A stretch of DNA of 64,000 nt from Streptomyces sp. NRRL S-1022 (GCF_000720135.1 NZ_JOIU01000011.1:310001-374000), one strand, 5' to 3'; positions 17,806-27,230 are shown, counted from the first letter of the stretch. A program made the numbers and translations. The notes: generated by a model from the letters alone, not told the origin.

Positions 17806-18987
17806 ATGACCGGTCAGCCGCAGCAGCAATCACCGCCGGACGACGTCCCGGCCATCCGTGCCGGCACCCGTGGGGGCGTGTCCGCTCCGCTGACGGTGGG
17901 GGTGGAGGAGGAGTTCCTCCTCGTCGACCCCGTCAGCAGGGCCGTCAGCCCGCAGGGTCCGCAAGTGGCCGCCGCTGCCGCCGGTGAGCTCGGCCACCGC
18001 GTCGGCACCGAACTGACCCGCTACCAGGTCGAAGGCCGTACCGACCCGCACACCTGCTTGGGCGAGGCAGCCGAGGAACTCCGCGCCACGCGGGCAGCCC
18101 TGGCACGCGCGGCCGCCGGCCGCGGCCTGCGCATCGCATCCAGCGGATCCCCGATCATCGGCCTGGTCGCCCCCGTGCCCCTCACCCCGGGCCCGCGGTA
18201 CGCGGAGAGCCTGTCCCTCTTCCGGGCGCTGGACGACGAGCAGAGTGCGTGTGCGTGTCACGTGCACGTCGGTGTGGCCGATGCGCATGAAGCGGTGCAA
18301 GTGAGCAACCACCTGCGGCCCTGGTTGCCGACGCTGACCGCGCTGGCCGCGAACTCACCGTACTGGGATGGCCGCGACACCGGCTATGCCAGCTGGCGCA
18401 CCACCACCTGGGGGCGTTGGCCGGTGGCCGGCCCGCCGCCCTTCTTCGAGTCCCCCGCCCATTTCCAGGACCTGGTCGAAGAACTCATCCTCACGCGAGC
18501 CGTCATGGACCACGGCGGCCTCTACTGGGACATCCGCCCCTCCCACCACCTGCCCACCATCGAGGTACGCGTCGCCGACGCGGCTCTCACCCCCGAGGAC
18601 ACCGTCCTGCTCGCCGCCGTCGTCCGTGCGCTGGTCGCCACCGCCCTCGATGCCATCCGTGCCGGCGAACCGGCGCCCCGCCCTGCTCCCGAGATACTGC
18701 GCGCGGCCTGCTGGCGGGCAGCACGTGACGGCCTGACCGGACACGCCCTCGACCCGTTCACCCGCCGACTGGTCCCCCAAACCGCGCAGATCGAGCACAT
18801 GTTGCGCATCCTTGCCCCCGCCCTGCGCCGCAACGGTGATCTCGACCTCGTACGCGCCCACTGGGATCGCCTGCGTGCCCAGGGAAGCGGGGCCGAGCGG
18901 CAGCGCGCCGCCTATCGCCAACGTTCCAGCCTCTACGACGTCGTGGACCATGTCATCGACGCCACCTGTTCCTCGCAGACTTCATGA
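17806..18987 (+). CDS. YbdK/EgtA-type carboxylate-amine ligase, copy 2
   Basis: The ATG at 17806 gives 393 residues, with the core beginning LTVGVEEEFLLVDPVSRAVS. It shares the CACHVHVGVADAHEAVQVSN, RPWLPTLTALAANSPYW and GRDTGYASWRTT motifs with the first copy at 15119 and should have the same ATP-grasp-like GCS2 chemistry. It ends soon after DVVDHVIDA, without the first copy's hydrophilic tail. Two paralogues this close may act on different amine partners. An actual glutathione or ergothioneine role cannot be concluded, since no Egt partners are present. Confidence 0.88.
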   Translation: MTGQPQQQSPPDDVPAIRAGTRGGVSAPLTVGVEEEFLLVDPVSRAVSPQGPQVAAAAAGELGHRVGTELTRYQVEGRTDPHTCLGEAAEELRATRAALARAAAGRGLRIASSGSPIIGLVAPVPLTPGPRYAESLSLFRALDDEQSACACHVHVGVADAHEAVQVSNHLRPWLPTLTALAANSPYWDGRDTGYASWRTTTWGRWPVAGPPPFFESPAHFQDLVEELILTRAVMDHGGLYWDIRPSHHLPTIEVRVADAALTPEDTVLLAAVVRALVATALDAIRAGEPAPRPAPEILRAACWRAARDGLTGHALDPFTRRLVPQTAQIEHMLRILAPALRRNGDLDLVRAHWDRLRAQGSGAERQRAAYRQRSSLYDVVDHVIDATCSSQTS

Positions 18988-19547
18988 GCAGCAGCACCGG
19001 GCCTGCGCATCGTGCGGGCCGCCGAGGATGCCGGCCAGTGCCTCCAGGCGACTGACTGCCGAGTGTCAGCGCCGCGCTCAGGCCGCTCACACGAATGATC
19101 GCCCCCGGGTGAGCACCGGCTCCGTGGGTGCACCGTGCGGCCGTGCGCGGAGCCGTCCAGCGACGCGCACGGGGCGCAGGCGGGGCCCGTCGGTGTGGAC
19201 GTCGCGGTCGACGACGATCAGGACTCCCTGACGAGTTCCTTCGTGGCTCCTGTCGCCCACCGTGCCTGTACGGAATCGAGCGTCAGGCGTTGACGGCTGC
19301 GATGGGATGCCTATCATCCTGAGAGTCCGAGAAATCGAGCTATGTTCGATTTCTCGAACACAGGAGTGAGCCGCAACCCCGGCCCGGCCACCCCACCCAT
19401 CCGGATCCCTACGGCAACACACGCGCGACGGCTCCCCCACTGCACAGCACCGTCCGTACCGGTACGGCCCATTGCTTCCCGCCGGCGAGCACGACCAGCG
19501 TCTCCTGGCGCGGAGGCAAAGCCGTTCACCAACCCTTGGACTTCGGT
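18988..19547. other. Long spacer with promoter region of the arabinofuranosidase locus
   Basis: No gene is supported in these 560 bases. The notable element is the long hairpin at 19328-19356. The part downstream of it is the likely leader of the GH54 gene. Confidence 0.4.
19328..19356. promoter_or_regulatory. Perfect 11-bp inverted repeat ahead of the GH54–CE1–GH54 locus
   Basis: CGAGAAATCGA (19328-19338) and TCGATTTCTCG (19346-19356) form a perfect inverted repeat with a 7-base loop (GCTATGT). It is unusually A+T-rich for this DNA and has no T-run after it, so an operator is more likely than a terminator. It lies about 190 bp before the first arabinofuranosidase gene. Confidence 0.55.
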
Positions 19548-20666
19548 ATGCCACCAGCCCCCCACCGCTCGTTCCGGCTCCTCTCCCCCGTCCCCCCACC
19601 GAGTGACACAGGCGGTGCACGGCGCGCAGCGGCGAAGCCAGCCGTATCCGTGGCCGCGCTGCTGGTCGTGCTGCTGGCCGCGCTGATCTCACCGGTCCGG
19701 GCGTCGGCGGCCGGCGGGCGCCCCTGTGACCTCTACGCTGCCGGCGGGACGCCCTGCGTCGCGGCGCACAGCACTGTGCGCGCCCTGTACGCCTCGTACA
19801 ACGGCCCGCTCTACCAGGTCAGGCGCGCCTCGGACAACGCGACCCGGGAGATCGGGGTCGTGGCCGCCGGCGGTGTGGCGAACGCCGCCGCCCAGGACTC
19901 CTTCTGCGCGGGCACGACCTGTGTCATCACCTGGGTGTACGACCAGTCGGGCCACGGCAACGCCCTCGGCTACCAGGGCCCGGGCGGTGTCGGCGGATCC
20001 GACACCGCGGCGAAGGCCACCGGCGAGTCGCTGACGGTCGGGGGCGACAAGGCGTACTCCCTCTACATCAACGCCCGGAACAGTTACTGGCGTGACGGCC
20101 ATCTGACGGGAGTGCCCACCGGCAGCGCTCCCGAGGGGATGTACATGGTCACCAGCGGCACACATGTCAACGGTGGCTGCTGCTTCGACTACGGCAACAG
20201 CGAGACCACCCGCAAGGCGGACGGTCCAGGCGCGATGGACGCGATCAACTTCAGCACGTCCTGCTGGTTCGGCGGCTGTTCCGGCTCCGGGCCCTGGGTC
20301 CAGGCGGACCTGGAGTACGGCCTCTTTCCCGGCGGCAGCACCTCCTGGAACCCCAACCAGCGCGCGTTCACCGGCAAGTTCGTCACGGCCACACTGAAGA
20401 ACAACGGTGGTTCACGGTTCGCGATCAAGGGAGGCAACGCCCAGTCGGGCGGCCTGACCACGCTGTACGCGGGCTCCCTCCCCCGCGGGTACAGCCCCAT
20501 GAGGAAGCAGGGCGCCATCGTCCTCGGCAGCGGCGGGGACTGCTGCAACGGCAACACCAACCTCAGCGTCGGGACGTTCTACGAGGGAGCCATCGTCGCC
20601 GGCTATCCCTCCGACGCCACGGACGACGCCGTACAGGCCGACATCGCAGCCGCCGGTTACCGGTGA
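19548..20666 (+). CDS. Secreted alpha-L-arabinofuranosidase B catalytic protein (GH54), copy 1
   Basis: The enzyme should remove arabinofuranose side chains from arabinoxylan or arabinan outside the cell. The protein (372 residues from ATG 19548) has a signal peptide (VAALLVVLLAALISPVRASA) followed directly by CDLYAAGGTPCVAAHSTVRA and LYQVRRASDNATREIGV, the N-terminal block of GH54 catalytic domains. GGCCFDYGN and the FYEGAIVAGYPSD block with its conserved Glu follow. The carbohydrate-binding AbfB (CBM42) module normal in fungal enzymes is absent. TTG 19536 is an alternative start. A CE1-type esterase and a second GH54 gene follow. Confidence 0.9.
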   Translation: MPPAPHRSFRLLSPVPPPSDTGGARRAAAKPAVSVAALLVVLLAALISPVRASAAGGRPCDLYAAGGTPCVAAHSTVRALYASYNGPLYQVRRASDNATREIGVVAAGGVANAAAQDSFCAGTTCVITWVYDQSGHGNALGYQGPGGVGGSDTAAKATGESLTVGGDKAYSLYINARNSYWRDGHLTGVPTGSAPEGMYMVTSGTHVNGGCCFDYGNSETTRKADGPGAMDAINFSTSCWFGGCSGSGPWVQADLEYGLFPGGSTSWNPNQRAFTGKFVTATLKNNGGSRFAIKGGNAQSGGLTTLYAGSLPRGYSPMRKQGAIVLGSGGDCCNGNTNLSVGTFYEGAIVAGYPSDATDDAVQADIAAAGYR

Positions 20667-20725
20667 GCGAGAACCGACGAACCACCCCTTTCCACACCCC
20701 TGTTGCACGGACGAAGGAGTGAACA

Positions 20726-21652
20726 ATGCCCAAACCGACGTTATGGGCCGCCATGGTCGCGGCGCTGCTCGCCCTGGTCATGGCCTCCGGTGGCACGGCG
20801 CTGCGCGGCGACACCGGCGGGCGGCACACCTCGCTCACGGCCGCCCACTCCGCCACGGCGACCGCCGGCTGCGGCAAGGCTCCCGCGCTCACGAGCGGCA
20901 CCCACACCCTGCAGATCAACGGCAAGAGCCGCAGCTACATCCTGAAGGTGCCGGACAACTACGACAGGAACCACGCCTACCGGCTGGTCTTCGGCTTCCA
21001 CTGGCTGGGCGGCACCGCCACCGACGTGGCCACCGGTCGCACCGTCGAGAACGGCACCTGGGCCTACTACGGTCTCCAGCGGCTGGCGAACAACAGCGCC
21101 GTCTTCGTCGCGCCCCAGGGCCTCGACAACGGCTGGGCCAACTCCGGTGGTGAGGACCTGGCGTTCACCGATGCCCTGATCAGCCAGGTGGAGGGCGCGC
21201 TGTGCGTCGACACCACCCGGCTCTTCTCCGTCGGCTTCAGCTACGGCGCCGCCATGACCTACGCGCTCGCGTGTTCCCGGGCCACGGTCTTCCGTGCCGT
21301 CGCCGTCCAGTCCGGCGGACAGCTCAGCGGCTGCGCCGGCGGCACCCAGCCCGTCGCCTACCTCGGTGTCCACGGCATCCGCGACAACGTCCTGCCCGTC
21401 TCCGGCGGACGGTCCCTGCGCGACCGGTTCGTCCGCAACAACGGCTGCACCGCCCAGAACCCGCCCGAGCCCGCGCAGGGCAGCCGGACCCACCGCGTCA
21501 CCAGCTACTCCGGATGCTCGGCCGGACACCCCGTGGAGTGGGCCGCGTTCGACGAGGGTCACATCGCGGCACCCCAGGACGGGGCCGGTGGTGACAGCGG
21601 CTCCAGGACCTGGGTGCCCGGTGAGATCTGGAAGTTCTTCTCACAGTTCTGA
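20726..21652 (+). CDS. Secreted CE1-type esterase (feruloyl esterase/PHB depolymerase family)
   Basis: This 308-residue exported protein has a signal sequence (WAAMVAALLALVMASGGTA) and an alpha/beta-hydrolase domain. The nucleophile is in VGFSYGAAMTYALAC (G-x-S-x-G), with YRLVFGFHWLGG as the oxyanion strand and FDEGHIAAP supplying the His. The sequence resembles CE1 feruloyl esterases and LpqC/PHB depolymerases. Its place between two arabinofuranosidase genes argues for a ferulic-acid ester on arabinoxylan as substrate. It starts 59 bp after the first GH54 gene, with a clear AAGGAG site. Confidence 0.87.
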   Translation: MPKPTLWAAMVAALLALVMASGGTALRGDTGGRHTSLTAAHSATATAGCGKAPALTSGTHTLQINGKSRSYILKVPDNYDRNHAYRLVFGFHWLGGTATDVATGRTVENGTWAYYGLQRLANNSAVFVAPQGLDNGWANSGGEDLAFTDALISQVEGALCVDTTRLFSVGFSYGAAMTYALACSRATVFRAVAVQSGGQLSGCAGGTQPVAYLGVHGIRDNVLPVSGGRSLRDRFVRNNGCTAQNPPEPAQGSRTHRVTSYSGCSAGHPVEWAAFDEGHIAAPQDGAGGDSGSRTWVPGEIWKFFSQF

Positions 21653-21706
21653 GGCTCGTCCCGCACCGGGTGAGACAGCACCCCCCACCAGCGAAGGAGC
21701 TCACTC

Positions 21707-22789
21707 ATGCCCATCCGCTCAGGGTTGCGCCCCGTGCAGCGCGCGCTGCTGGCAACGGGCGCGACCGCCGCGCTCGGCGTCGGCGTGCTCACCGGCACCG
21801 CGCCGGCCGGAGCCGCAGGAGCCGCAGCCGGCTCGGCGCCGTGCGACCTCTACGCCGCGGGCGGCACGCCGTGCGTGGCCGCGCACAGCACGACCCGTGC
21901 CCTGTACACCTCCTACAACGGCCCGCTCTACCAGGTACGCCGTGCCTCGGACAACGCCACCCGGGACATCGGCGTCCTGAGTCCGGGAGGGGTCGCCAAC
22001 GCCTCTGCCCAGGACTCCTTCTGCGCCGGCACCACCTGTCTCATCACCGTCGTCTACGACCAGTCCGGCCGGAACAACCGCCTCACCCAGGCGCCCCCCG
22101 GAGGGTTCTCCGGACCGGCCGCGGGCGGGTACGACAAACTGGCCGACGCGACCGCGGCACCGATCACGGTCGGCGGTCACAAGGCGTACGGCGTCTACGT
22201 GGCCCCGGGCACCGGTTACCGCAACAACACCACCAACGGTGTGGCGAAGGGGGACCAGCCGGAGGGCATGTACGCCGTCCTCGACGGAACGCACTACAAC
22301 GGCGGTTGCTGCTTCGACTACGGCAACGCCGAGACCAACAGCCGGGACAACGGCAACGGCACCATGGAGGCCATCTACTTCGGCAACAACAAGGTCTGGG
22401 GGTACGGGTCCGGCAACGGCCCCTGGATCATGGCGGACCTGGAGAACGGCCTCTTCTCCGGCGTCAACCAGCGCTACAACGCGAACGACCCCTCCGTCAG
22501 CCACCGTTACCTGACCGCCGTCGTCAAGGGCGGCCCCAACCGCTGGGCCATCCGTGGCGGCAACGCCCAGTCGGGCGGCCTGTCGACCTTCTACAACGGT
22601 ACGCGTCCCAACGTGGCGGGCTACAACCCGATGCGGAAGGAAGGGGCCATCATCCTCGGGATCGGCGGCGACAACAGCCACGGCGCCGCCGGCACCTTCT
22701 ACGAAGGCGTCATGACGTCCGGCTACCCCTCGGACACCACGGAGAACGCCGTGCAGGCCGACATCGCCGCAGCCGGGTACGGAAGGTAG
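21707..22789 (+). CDS. Secreted alpha-L-arabinofuranosidase B catalytic protein (GH54), copy 2
   Basis: The 360-residue paralogue of the gene at 19548 has its own signal peptide (ALLATGATAALGVGVLTGTA) and the same CDLYAAGGTPCVAAHSTTRA start, GGCCFDYGN block and FYEGVMTSGYPSD block. It too has no CBM42. The two copies differ mainly in the loop after DQSG, so different side-chain preferences are plausible. It follows the esterase by 54 bp with a GAAGGAG site, so all three are probably one operon. Confidence 0.9.
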   Translation: MPIRSGLRPVQRALLATGATAALGVGVLTGTAPAGAAGAAAGSAPCDLYAAGGTPCVAAHSTTRALYTSYNGPLYQVRRASDNATRDIGVLSPGGVANASAQDSFCAGTTCLITVVYDQSGRNNRLTQAPPGGFSGPAAGGYDKLADATAAPITVGGHKAYGVYVAPGTGYRNNTTNGVAKGDQPEGMYAVLDGTHYNGGCCFDYGNAETNSRDNGNGTMEAIYFGNNKVWGYGSGNGPWIMADLENGLFSGVNQRYNANDPSVSHRYLTAVVKGGPNRWAIRGGNAQSGGLSTFYNGTRPNVAGYNPMRKEGAIILGIGGDNSHGAAGTFYEGVMTSGYPSDTTENAVQADIAAAGYGR

Positions 22790-22957
22790 CGAGCCGCCCG
22801 GTTCGAGCGACGCCCGGACCATGGGGTGGTGCGGGAAGGGGGCGTGAAGGTCCCCCGATCAGCCCCTTGCCCGCGCCACCCCCGGCTGTGCGCTGACCTG
22901 TGTCGGCGCACCGCCGGCCGACGACCGGCCACCGGCTTGCCACCGGCGTGCCTACTG

Positions 22958-23248
22958 TCACTCGTCGGGGTTGAGCTCGTCGTACACCAGGTCCACCAAC
23001 TCCTCCGCCTCGGGTGCATGGGGATCGGGGGACACCTCGTAGTACCCGCCCAGGGTTGTGATCACGTCCCTGTGGGAGTCATCGTGCTCGTGCTGGACGT
23101 CTTCCCGTTCCTTGGACGTGCCGGATTCGGCACTCTGCCACCACCAGATCCTGCTCCGGATCTCGTCCTTCGTCAGCGGGCCGTTCAACGTGATGGCCCT
23201 GCCTTGGACGTTCGCGGTGATCCTCGCCGCATCCGCGCCGGTAGCCAT
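22958..23248 (-). CDS. Small hypothetical protein (96 aa)
   Basis: The ATG at 23248 has a strong GGAGAAAGG site. The protein has a short beta-rich N-terminus (ITANVQGRAITLNGPLTKDE), a WWWQ motif, then a strongly acidic, His-rich middle (EREDVQHEHDDSHRD) and an acidic end. No family was recognised. It is cytoplasmic by composition. It is convergent with the GH54 gene to its left. Confidence 0.7.
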   Translation of the reverse strand: MATGADAARITANVQGRAITLNGPLTKDEIRSRIWWWQSAESGTSKEREDVQHEHDDSHRDVITTLGGYYEVSPDPHAPEAEELVDLVYDELNPDE

Positions 23249-23450
23249 GTGCCTTTCTCCTTTTCCCCGAAGCCGACAGCGAAGCCGAAGCCGAAGCCGT
23301 CATCGCCCTGTGTCAATCACAGCAGCGGCTACCCCGTCGAAGGCGCTGTCCCACGGTTCCAACCGGACAATCGGCGGCAGTCCTCGTCAGGTCCTGGCCT
23401 CAGGGGCTCATGAACTCGGTCGGGCCGCAGCGGTCGTGGCCGTGCAGTGC

Positions 23451-24050
23451 TCACTCGTCGGGGTCGGGCCACGTCGCCACCAGAGTGCGCAGGTCCGGAA
23501 AGCGGGGTCCGCGGACCATCTCCTGGGTCGTCTCACCGTTGAGCCAGCACACTTCCTCGGGACCGCCGTCACCGGTGTCGAACAGGCAGCACACTCCCCC
23601 GGCGGCGGCGGTCAGGCCGGTGAACAGCTCCCTGACGCCGGCCGACCGCGCGAACAGGCGGCTCATCGCCGAGGTCGCCGCCCAGAACTCCATCGATGCG
23701 TAACGCGGGTGCAGCAAGGACTCGAACCGGACCGTCAGGTAGACGTAACCGAGCCGGACTCGCCCGTTCGTCTCGGTTCCATGCCTGTGTTTCTCCATGT
23801 ACTCGCGCACCGCGTCGTCGACACCGAACACGAGGGACGTGTCGAGGTCGAGCGTGCTGCTCCCGGAGCAGTCGACCGGCTCGCTTTCAAAGCCCGACGT
23901 GAACGGGAGGAGGAGCCGCTCACCCCGGGGCAGTGTCACCTCAAGCGGCGGCACGTCACGGTCCGGTGGCGCCAACCCGGCCAGTTCGGTCAGCGCCCTG
24001 GCGATGTTCCGGGGGCGCACGTAGATGTCGTAGCCGTAGGTCAGCCCCAT
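23451..24050 (-). CDS. Hypothetical protein (199 aa)
   Basis: The start ATG 24050 is preceded by an AGGGGGAAG site. The sequence begins MGLTYGYDIYVRPRNIARAL, with mixed alpha/beta content, a central GRVRLGYVYLTVRFESLLHP strand pair and a C-terminal GGVCCLFDTGDGGPEEVCWL segment. There is no signal peptide. Similar proteins appear to be common in Streptomyces, but I know no function. Confidence 0.78.
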   Translation of the reverse strand: MGLTYGYDIYVRPRNIARALTELAGLAPPDRDVPPLEVTLPRGERLLLPFTSGFESEPVDCSGSSTLDLDTSLVFGVDDAVREYMEKHRHGTETNGRVRLGYVYLTVRFESLLHPRYASMEFWAATSAMSRLFARSAGVRELFTGLTAAAGGVCCLFDTGDGGPEEVCWLNGETTQEMVRGPRFPDLRTLVATWPDPDE

Positions 24051-24306
24051 TCTTCCCCCTCTGCCGAGCCGTACCGCACCTTCTCACACCCGGCCGACCG
24101 ACATGACGGGCAGAACGAACAGGCTCACCAGGCACCGCAGTTTCATGCGCTTCGACGTCGCCAAGCTCCGCGTCCGGACGTGCCGAACAAGACCAACCCC
24201 GCCGCACTCGGTCAGCTACAAGGGCCGCCGATACCAGGCCACCAGGGCCCTACCCGCCCGCCGCGTTCCGTCATGTGCACGAGGTACGCTCACCGGCCGG
24301 CGCGGA

Positions 24307-25512
24307 TCAGGTGTCGTTGGAGCCGCCGTTGGTGTGGCGCTGTCCCGTACGGCTGCCGTGCCAGTCGAGGACCATCGTGGTGGCGTCGTCGGGGAGGGAT
24401 CCCCGGCATGCCTCGTGGACCGCCGAGGTCAGCGCCCGGACCACTTCACGGGGGTGTTCGTCGCGGGTGGCGTGGATGAGGGCGGGAAGGTCGACCGTGG
24501 AGGCGGCGCGTTCCCGCATGCCGTCGGTGATCAGGACCAGGCGGTCGCCGGGTTCCAGGAGAAGCCGCTGGACCTGATAGGTGACCGGGGCGGGCACTCC
24601 GAACGGCATGTTCACCCGGATGGCCAGCTCCTCCACGCTGTCGCCGCGCAGGCGCAGCGGCCAAGGGTGGCCGGCGTTGACCAGCTCGCAGGTACCGGTC
24701 TCCAGGTGGACGCGCAGTAGCTGGCCGGTGGTCATGCCGCGACCGTGTCGGGCGATCGCCTGGTGGGCGGCGTAGGCCTGGTCGAGGATGCCGCCCCCGG
24801 CACGGCGGGCGCCGCGCAGGGCGTTCACGGTCAGCGTGGCCAGCAGCGCGGAGGCCGTGTCGTGCCCCATCGCATCGGTGATCGACAGGTGGAGGGCGTC
24901 CTGGTCGAGGGCGTAGTCGTAGGTGTCGCCACCGATGTCGTCGGCCGGGACCAGACCGCCGACCAGGGTGAACTGCGCGGCCTCACAGCAGGCGGCCGAG
25001 GGCAGCAACTGGTGCTGGATCTCCGCGGCCAGACTCATCGTGGTGGTGCGCCGGCCCCAGTGGTAGAAGTCGGTGAAGCGACGGTCGGTGACCACGATGT
25101 ACGCCAGCGCGTGCGCGGCCTGCACCACCGAGTCCCGTACCGCATCGTCCACTTCGGGTACGACGAGGTCCAGGACGCCGATGCAGTCGCCGCGGTTCGT
25201 CACCGGAGCCACCAGCCGGTAGCCGTCCTCTTCGTCCGGCTCCTGGTGGAGGCGCTGGGAACGCAGCACCTGGTCGTACACGCTGCCCGCCAGCCCGCGG
25301 CTATGTCTCTCGCCCCGCGTCTGCGCGGCCGTACCGGCTCTGGGCAGCCGGACGGCTTCCTGCCCGATCATGTCCACCAGCCAGAACGACACCTCGCTCG
25401 CAGAGAACCGCTTCTCCAGATTCCGGGCCACCACGTCCACCGACTCCACCGGCGCGGCATCCTCCGCCGCCCGCAGGATCTCGTCCAGGCCCAAGCCCTC
25501 ACCACCCAGCAC
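24307..25512 (-). CDS. GAF–PP2C (SpoIIE-type) protein serine phosphatase
   Basis: Starting at GTG 25512 (GGGAGG five bases upstream) gives about 401 residues: an N-terminal GAF-like sensor ([20 protein letters not shown] ... [20 protein letters not shown]), then a SpoIIE/PP2C domain with [65 protein letters not shown] and [11 protein letters not shown]. The metal-binding Asp residues are intact. Such enzymes usually dephosphorylate anti-sigma-factor antagonists in Streptomyces. Upstream GTG codons at 25533 and 25569 are alternatives. Confidence 0.88.
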   Translation of the reverse strand: MLGGEGLGLDEILRAAEDAAPVESVDVVARNLEKRFSASEVSFWLVDMIGQEAVRLPRAGTAAQTRGERHSRGLAGSVYDQVLRSQRLHQEPDEEDGYRLVAPVTNRGDCIGVLDLVVPEVDDAVRDSVVQAAHALAYIVVTDRRFTDFYHWGRRTTTMSLAAEIQHQLLPSAACCEAAQFTLVGGLVPADDIGGDTYDYALDQDALHLSITDAMGHDTASALLATLTVNALRGARRAGGGILDQAYAAHQAIARHGRGMTTGQLLRVHLETGTCELVNAGHPWPLRLRGDSVEELAIRVNMPFGVPAPVTYQVQRLLLEPGDRLVLITDGMRERAASTVDLPALIHATRDEHPREVVRALTSAVHEACRGSLPDDATTMVLDWHGSRTGQRHTNGGSNDT

Positions 25513-25763
25513 AGCCACCTCCCGGTCCTGCACCTCGGCTTCCCGGCGGACCGGCCCTGGATGCACCACCGCACGCGCAGACCCCCGTCGGCCCACCCCT
25601 GCCGGGCCTCGGGTGCCTCGCCGGGAGGCGTGGGTACGGCAGGAGGAGGGACCGCGCCTCCCGGGGGCGGCCCGCCGAGCATAGGAGGAGATGCACGAGG
25701 CCCACTCGTTCCGGGGCACGCGTCCGGTGGGCCGAGCGGGCCGTCGATCAGGAAGGACCTGCT

Positions 25764-26470
25764 GTGCGCCTGCCCCGGTCCGCACCTCGTCGGCCTGTCG
25801 CGGGCGTCCGCCACGACCGGGCCGGGCCGGTGGATGTGCGCAGCTTCGGGACGCTTCGCCTCCGAGGGCGACGGCATCCGATCGTGCTCGTCCCGGACCT
25901 CGGGGTGCCCGGGTACCTGCTGCCGGCAGCCGGCCGCTGCGCCCGGTCGGGGCCGGTGCGTGTGCTGGACCTCCCCGGCTTCGGGGATCCGCTGGGTCAG
26001 GCGTGCGACGCGACGCTGGGACCGCTCGCCGACACGGTGTCGCGGTGACCGGCGGACGTCGCGCCGGTCCCCGTGGTGCCGGCCGGGCACTCCACCGGCG
26101 CCCAGGTGGCGTTGCACGCGGCCGTTCGCAGGCCCGACCGGGTGGGGGCGCTCGTGCTGCTCGCGCCCACGTTCCCGCCCGGCCTGCGAGGAGCGGGTCC
26201 ACTGGTCCGCGCCTTCGCGCGCACGGCGCTCCACGAGTGCGTCCGCTCGGCACAGTCGGACGCACCCGAGCAACTGCTCCCCTCGGTGCGGTGCCCGGTC
26301 ACCGTCGCGGTGGGCGAGCACGACGCCCTCAGCCCTCCGGACTGGGCGCACCGGCTGGTGAGCCGTACCAGCCACGGGCCAGTCGTCATCGTCCCGGGGG
26401 CCCACTCCTTCCCGCACACGGCTCGGCGGAGGCGCTCCACCGCCGGAAGGTCCTCCCCCGGTGGAGCAGG
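25764..26470 (+). pseudogene. Alpha/beta hydrolase, broken by stop and frameshift
   Basis: One frame reads through [20 protein letters not shown] and [12 protein letters not shown], meets TGA at 26046-26048 (a Trp codon in relatives would fit), then continues [19 protein letters not shown], with the nucleophile-elbow G-H-S-T-G, and EHDALSPPDWAHRLV plus PGAHSFPHT, with the acid and His residues. After FPHT the expected EAL-type helix (SAEALHRRK) is in another frame. All catalytic residues remain, but the gene has one nonsense codon and probably one frameshift. A stop-codon sequencing error is the alternative. Confidence 0.7.
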
Positions 26471-26539
26471 TCAGCGGACCGTCTCAGGCCCGACATGTCG
26501 TGGCCCACATCGCCCCGCCCCGGCCCCTCATCCCCCGGA

Positions 26540-27202
26540 TCACGTACCCCCGCGGTGCCGAACGGCGTCGAGTGCCCGGTCGAGAGGGCCGAGGACCGGG
26601 GCGGCCAGCTTGTTCGTGGCCTCGTTGTTGACCCAGCGGTGCGGCCGGGTCGGCGCGTACGCCTGGGTCAGCCTGACCTCGGCGCCGAGCATCCGCAGCC
26701 GGGGCGCGCTGACCGCCTGCCGGAGCGCCATGAATTCCTCGCGCTCCTCGCGTGCGGCGTGCCGGGTGATCACTCGCCGGGCCTCGTTCAGCCGGCGCAG
26801 ATAGCCAGGGCCGTCCGGACCGGTGCGCCAGAGCGAGATCAGCAGCTCCTTGGCCGCCTTCTCCTCGTGACGGCGTCGGGCGGCCACCTCACGACCGTGC
26901 CGCAGCGCCCGCCGCGCGACCGGATGGACATGCGCTTCCTCGGCAGCTTCGTGTACGGCGAGCAGCCGCATCAGCCGGTGGAAGTTGCGGCTACGCCACG
27001 GACCGGGCAGCGCGGCCTTGAGGAAGCCCAGCTTGATCTGCCGGTGCTGGTGGACGAGCAGGTCGACGGCGTTCTCGGCGCCCAGGGAGCGTGCGAGCCT
27101 CAGTGACCAGGCGGGGGCGGCCTTCGCGGTCTTGGCGGTGGCCTTGCCGACGCGCAGCGACATCGGCGGCAGCTGCACGGCGGACTTCGTCAGCGTGCTC
27201 AT
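26540..27202 (-). CDS. Hemerythrin/HHE-domain protein
   Basis: The 220-residue helical protein carries the metal-ligand pattern of HHE domains: LLVHQHRQIKLG, LLAVHEAAEEAHVHP, RRRHEEKAAKEL and VITRHAAREEREEFM. These bind a di-iron centre and usually serve in oxygen, NO or redox sensing, or in iron storage. The C-terminal part is basic. The ATG has a GAGGAGG site, and the DNA carrying that site is tandemly duplicated (27203-27230). Confidence 0.88.
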   Translation of the reverse strand: MSTLTKSAVQLPPMSLRVGKATAKTAKAAPAWSLRLARSLGAENAVDLLVHQHRQIKLGFLKAALPGPWRSRNFHRLMRLLAVHEAAEEAHVHPVARRALRHGREVAARRRHEEKAAKELLISLWRTGPDGPGYLRRLNEARRVITRHAAREEREEFMALRQAVSAPRLRMLGAEVRLTQAYAPTRPHRWVNNEATNKLAAPVLGPLDRALDAVRHRGGT

Positions 27203-27230
27203 GATCCCTCCTCGCTGATCCCTCCTCGCT
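27203..27230. repeat. Tandem duplication of the ribosome-binding region (2 x 14 bp)
   Basis: GATCCCTCCTCGCT is repeated exactly at 27203-27216 and 27217-27230, directly before the hemerythrin start on the minus strand. Each unit contains one AGGAGG site. The second copy is too far from the ATG to initiate directly. Confidence 0.8.

Noticed and set aside
25513..26265. N-terminal extension of the SpoIIE-type phosphatase frame
   Set aside because: It is antisense to the hydrolase pseudogene and has a low-complexity Arg/Ala/Pro composition.
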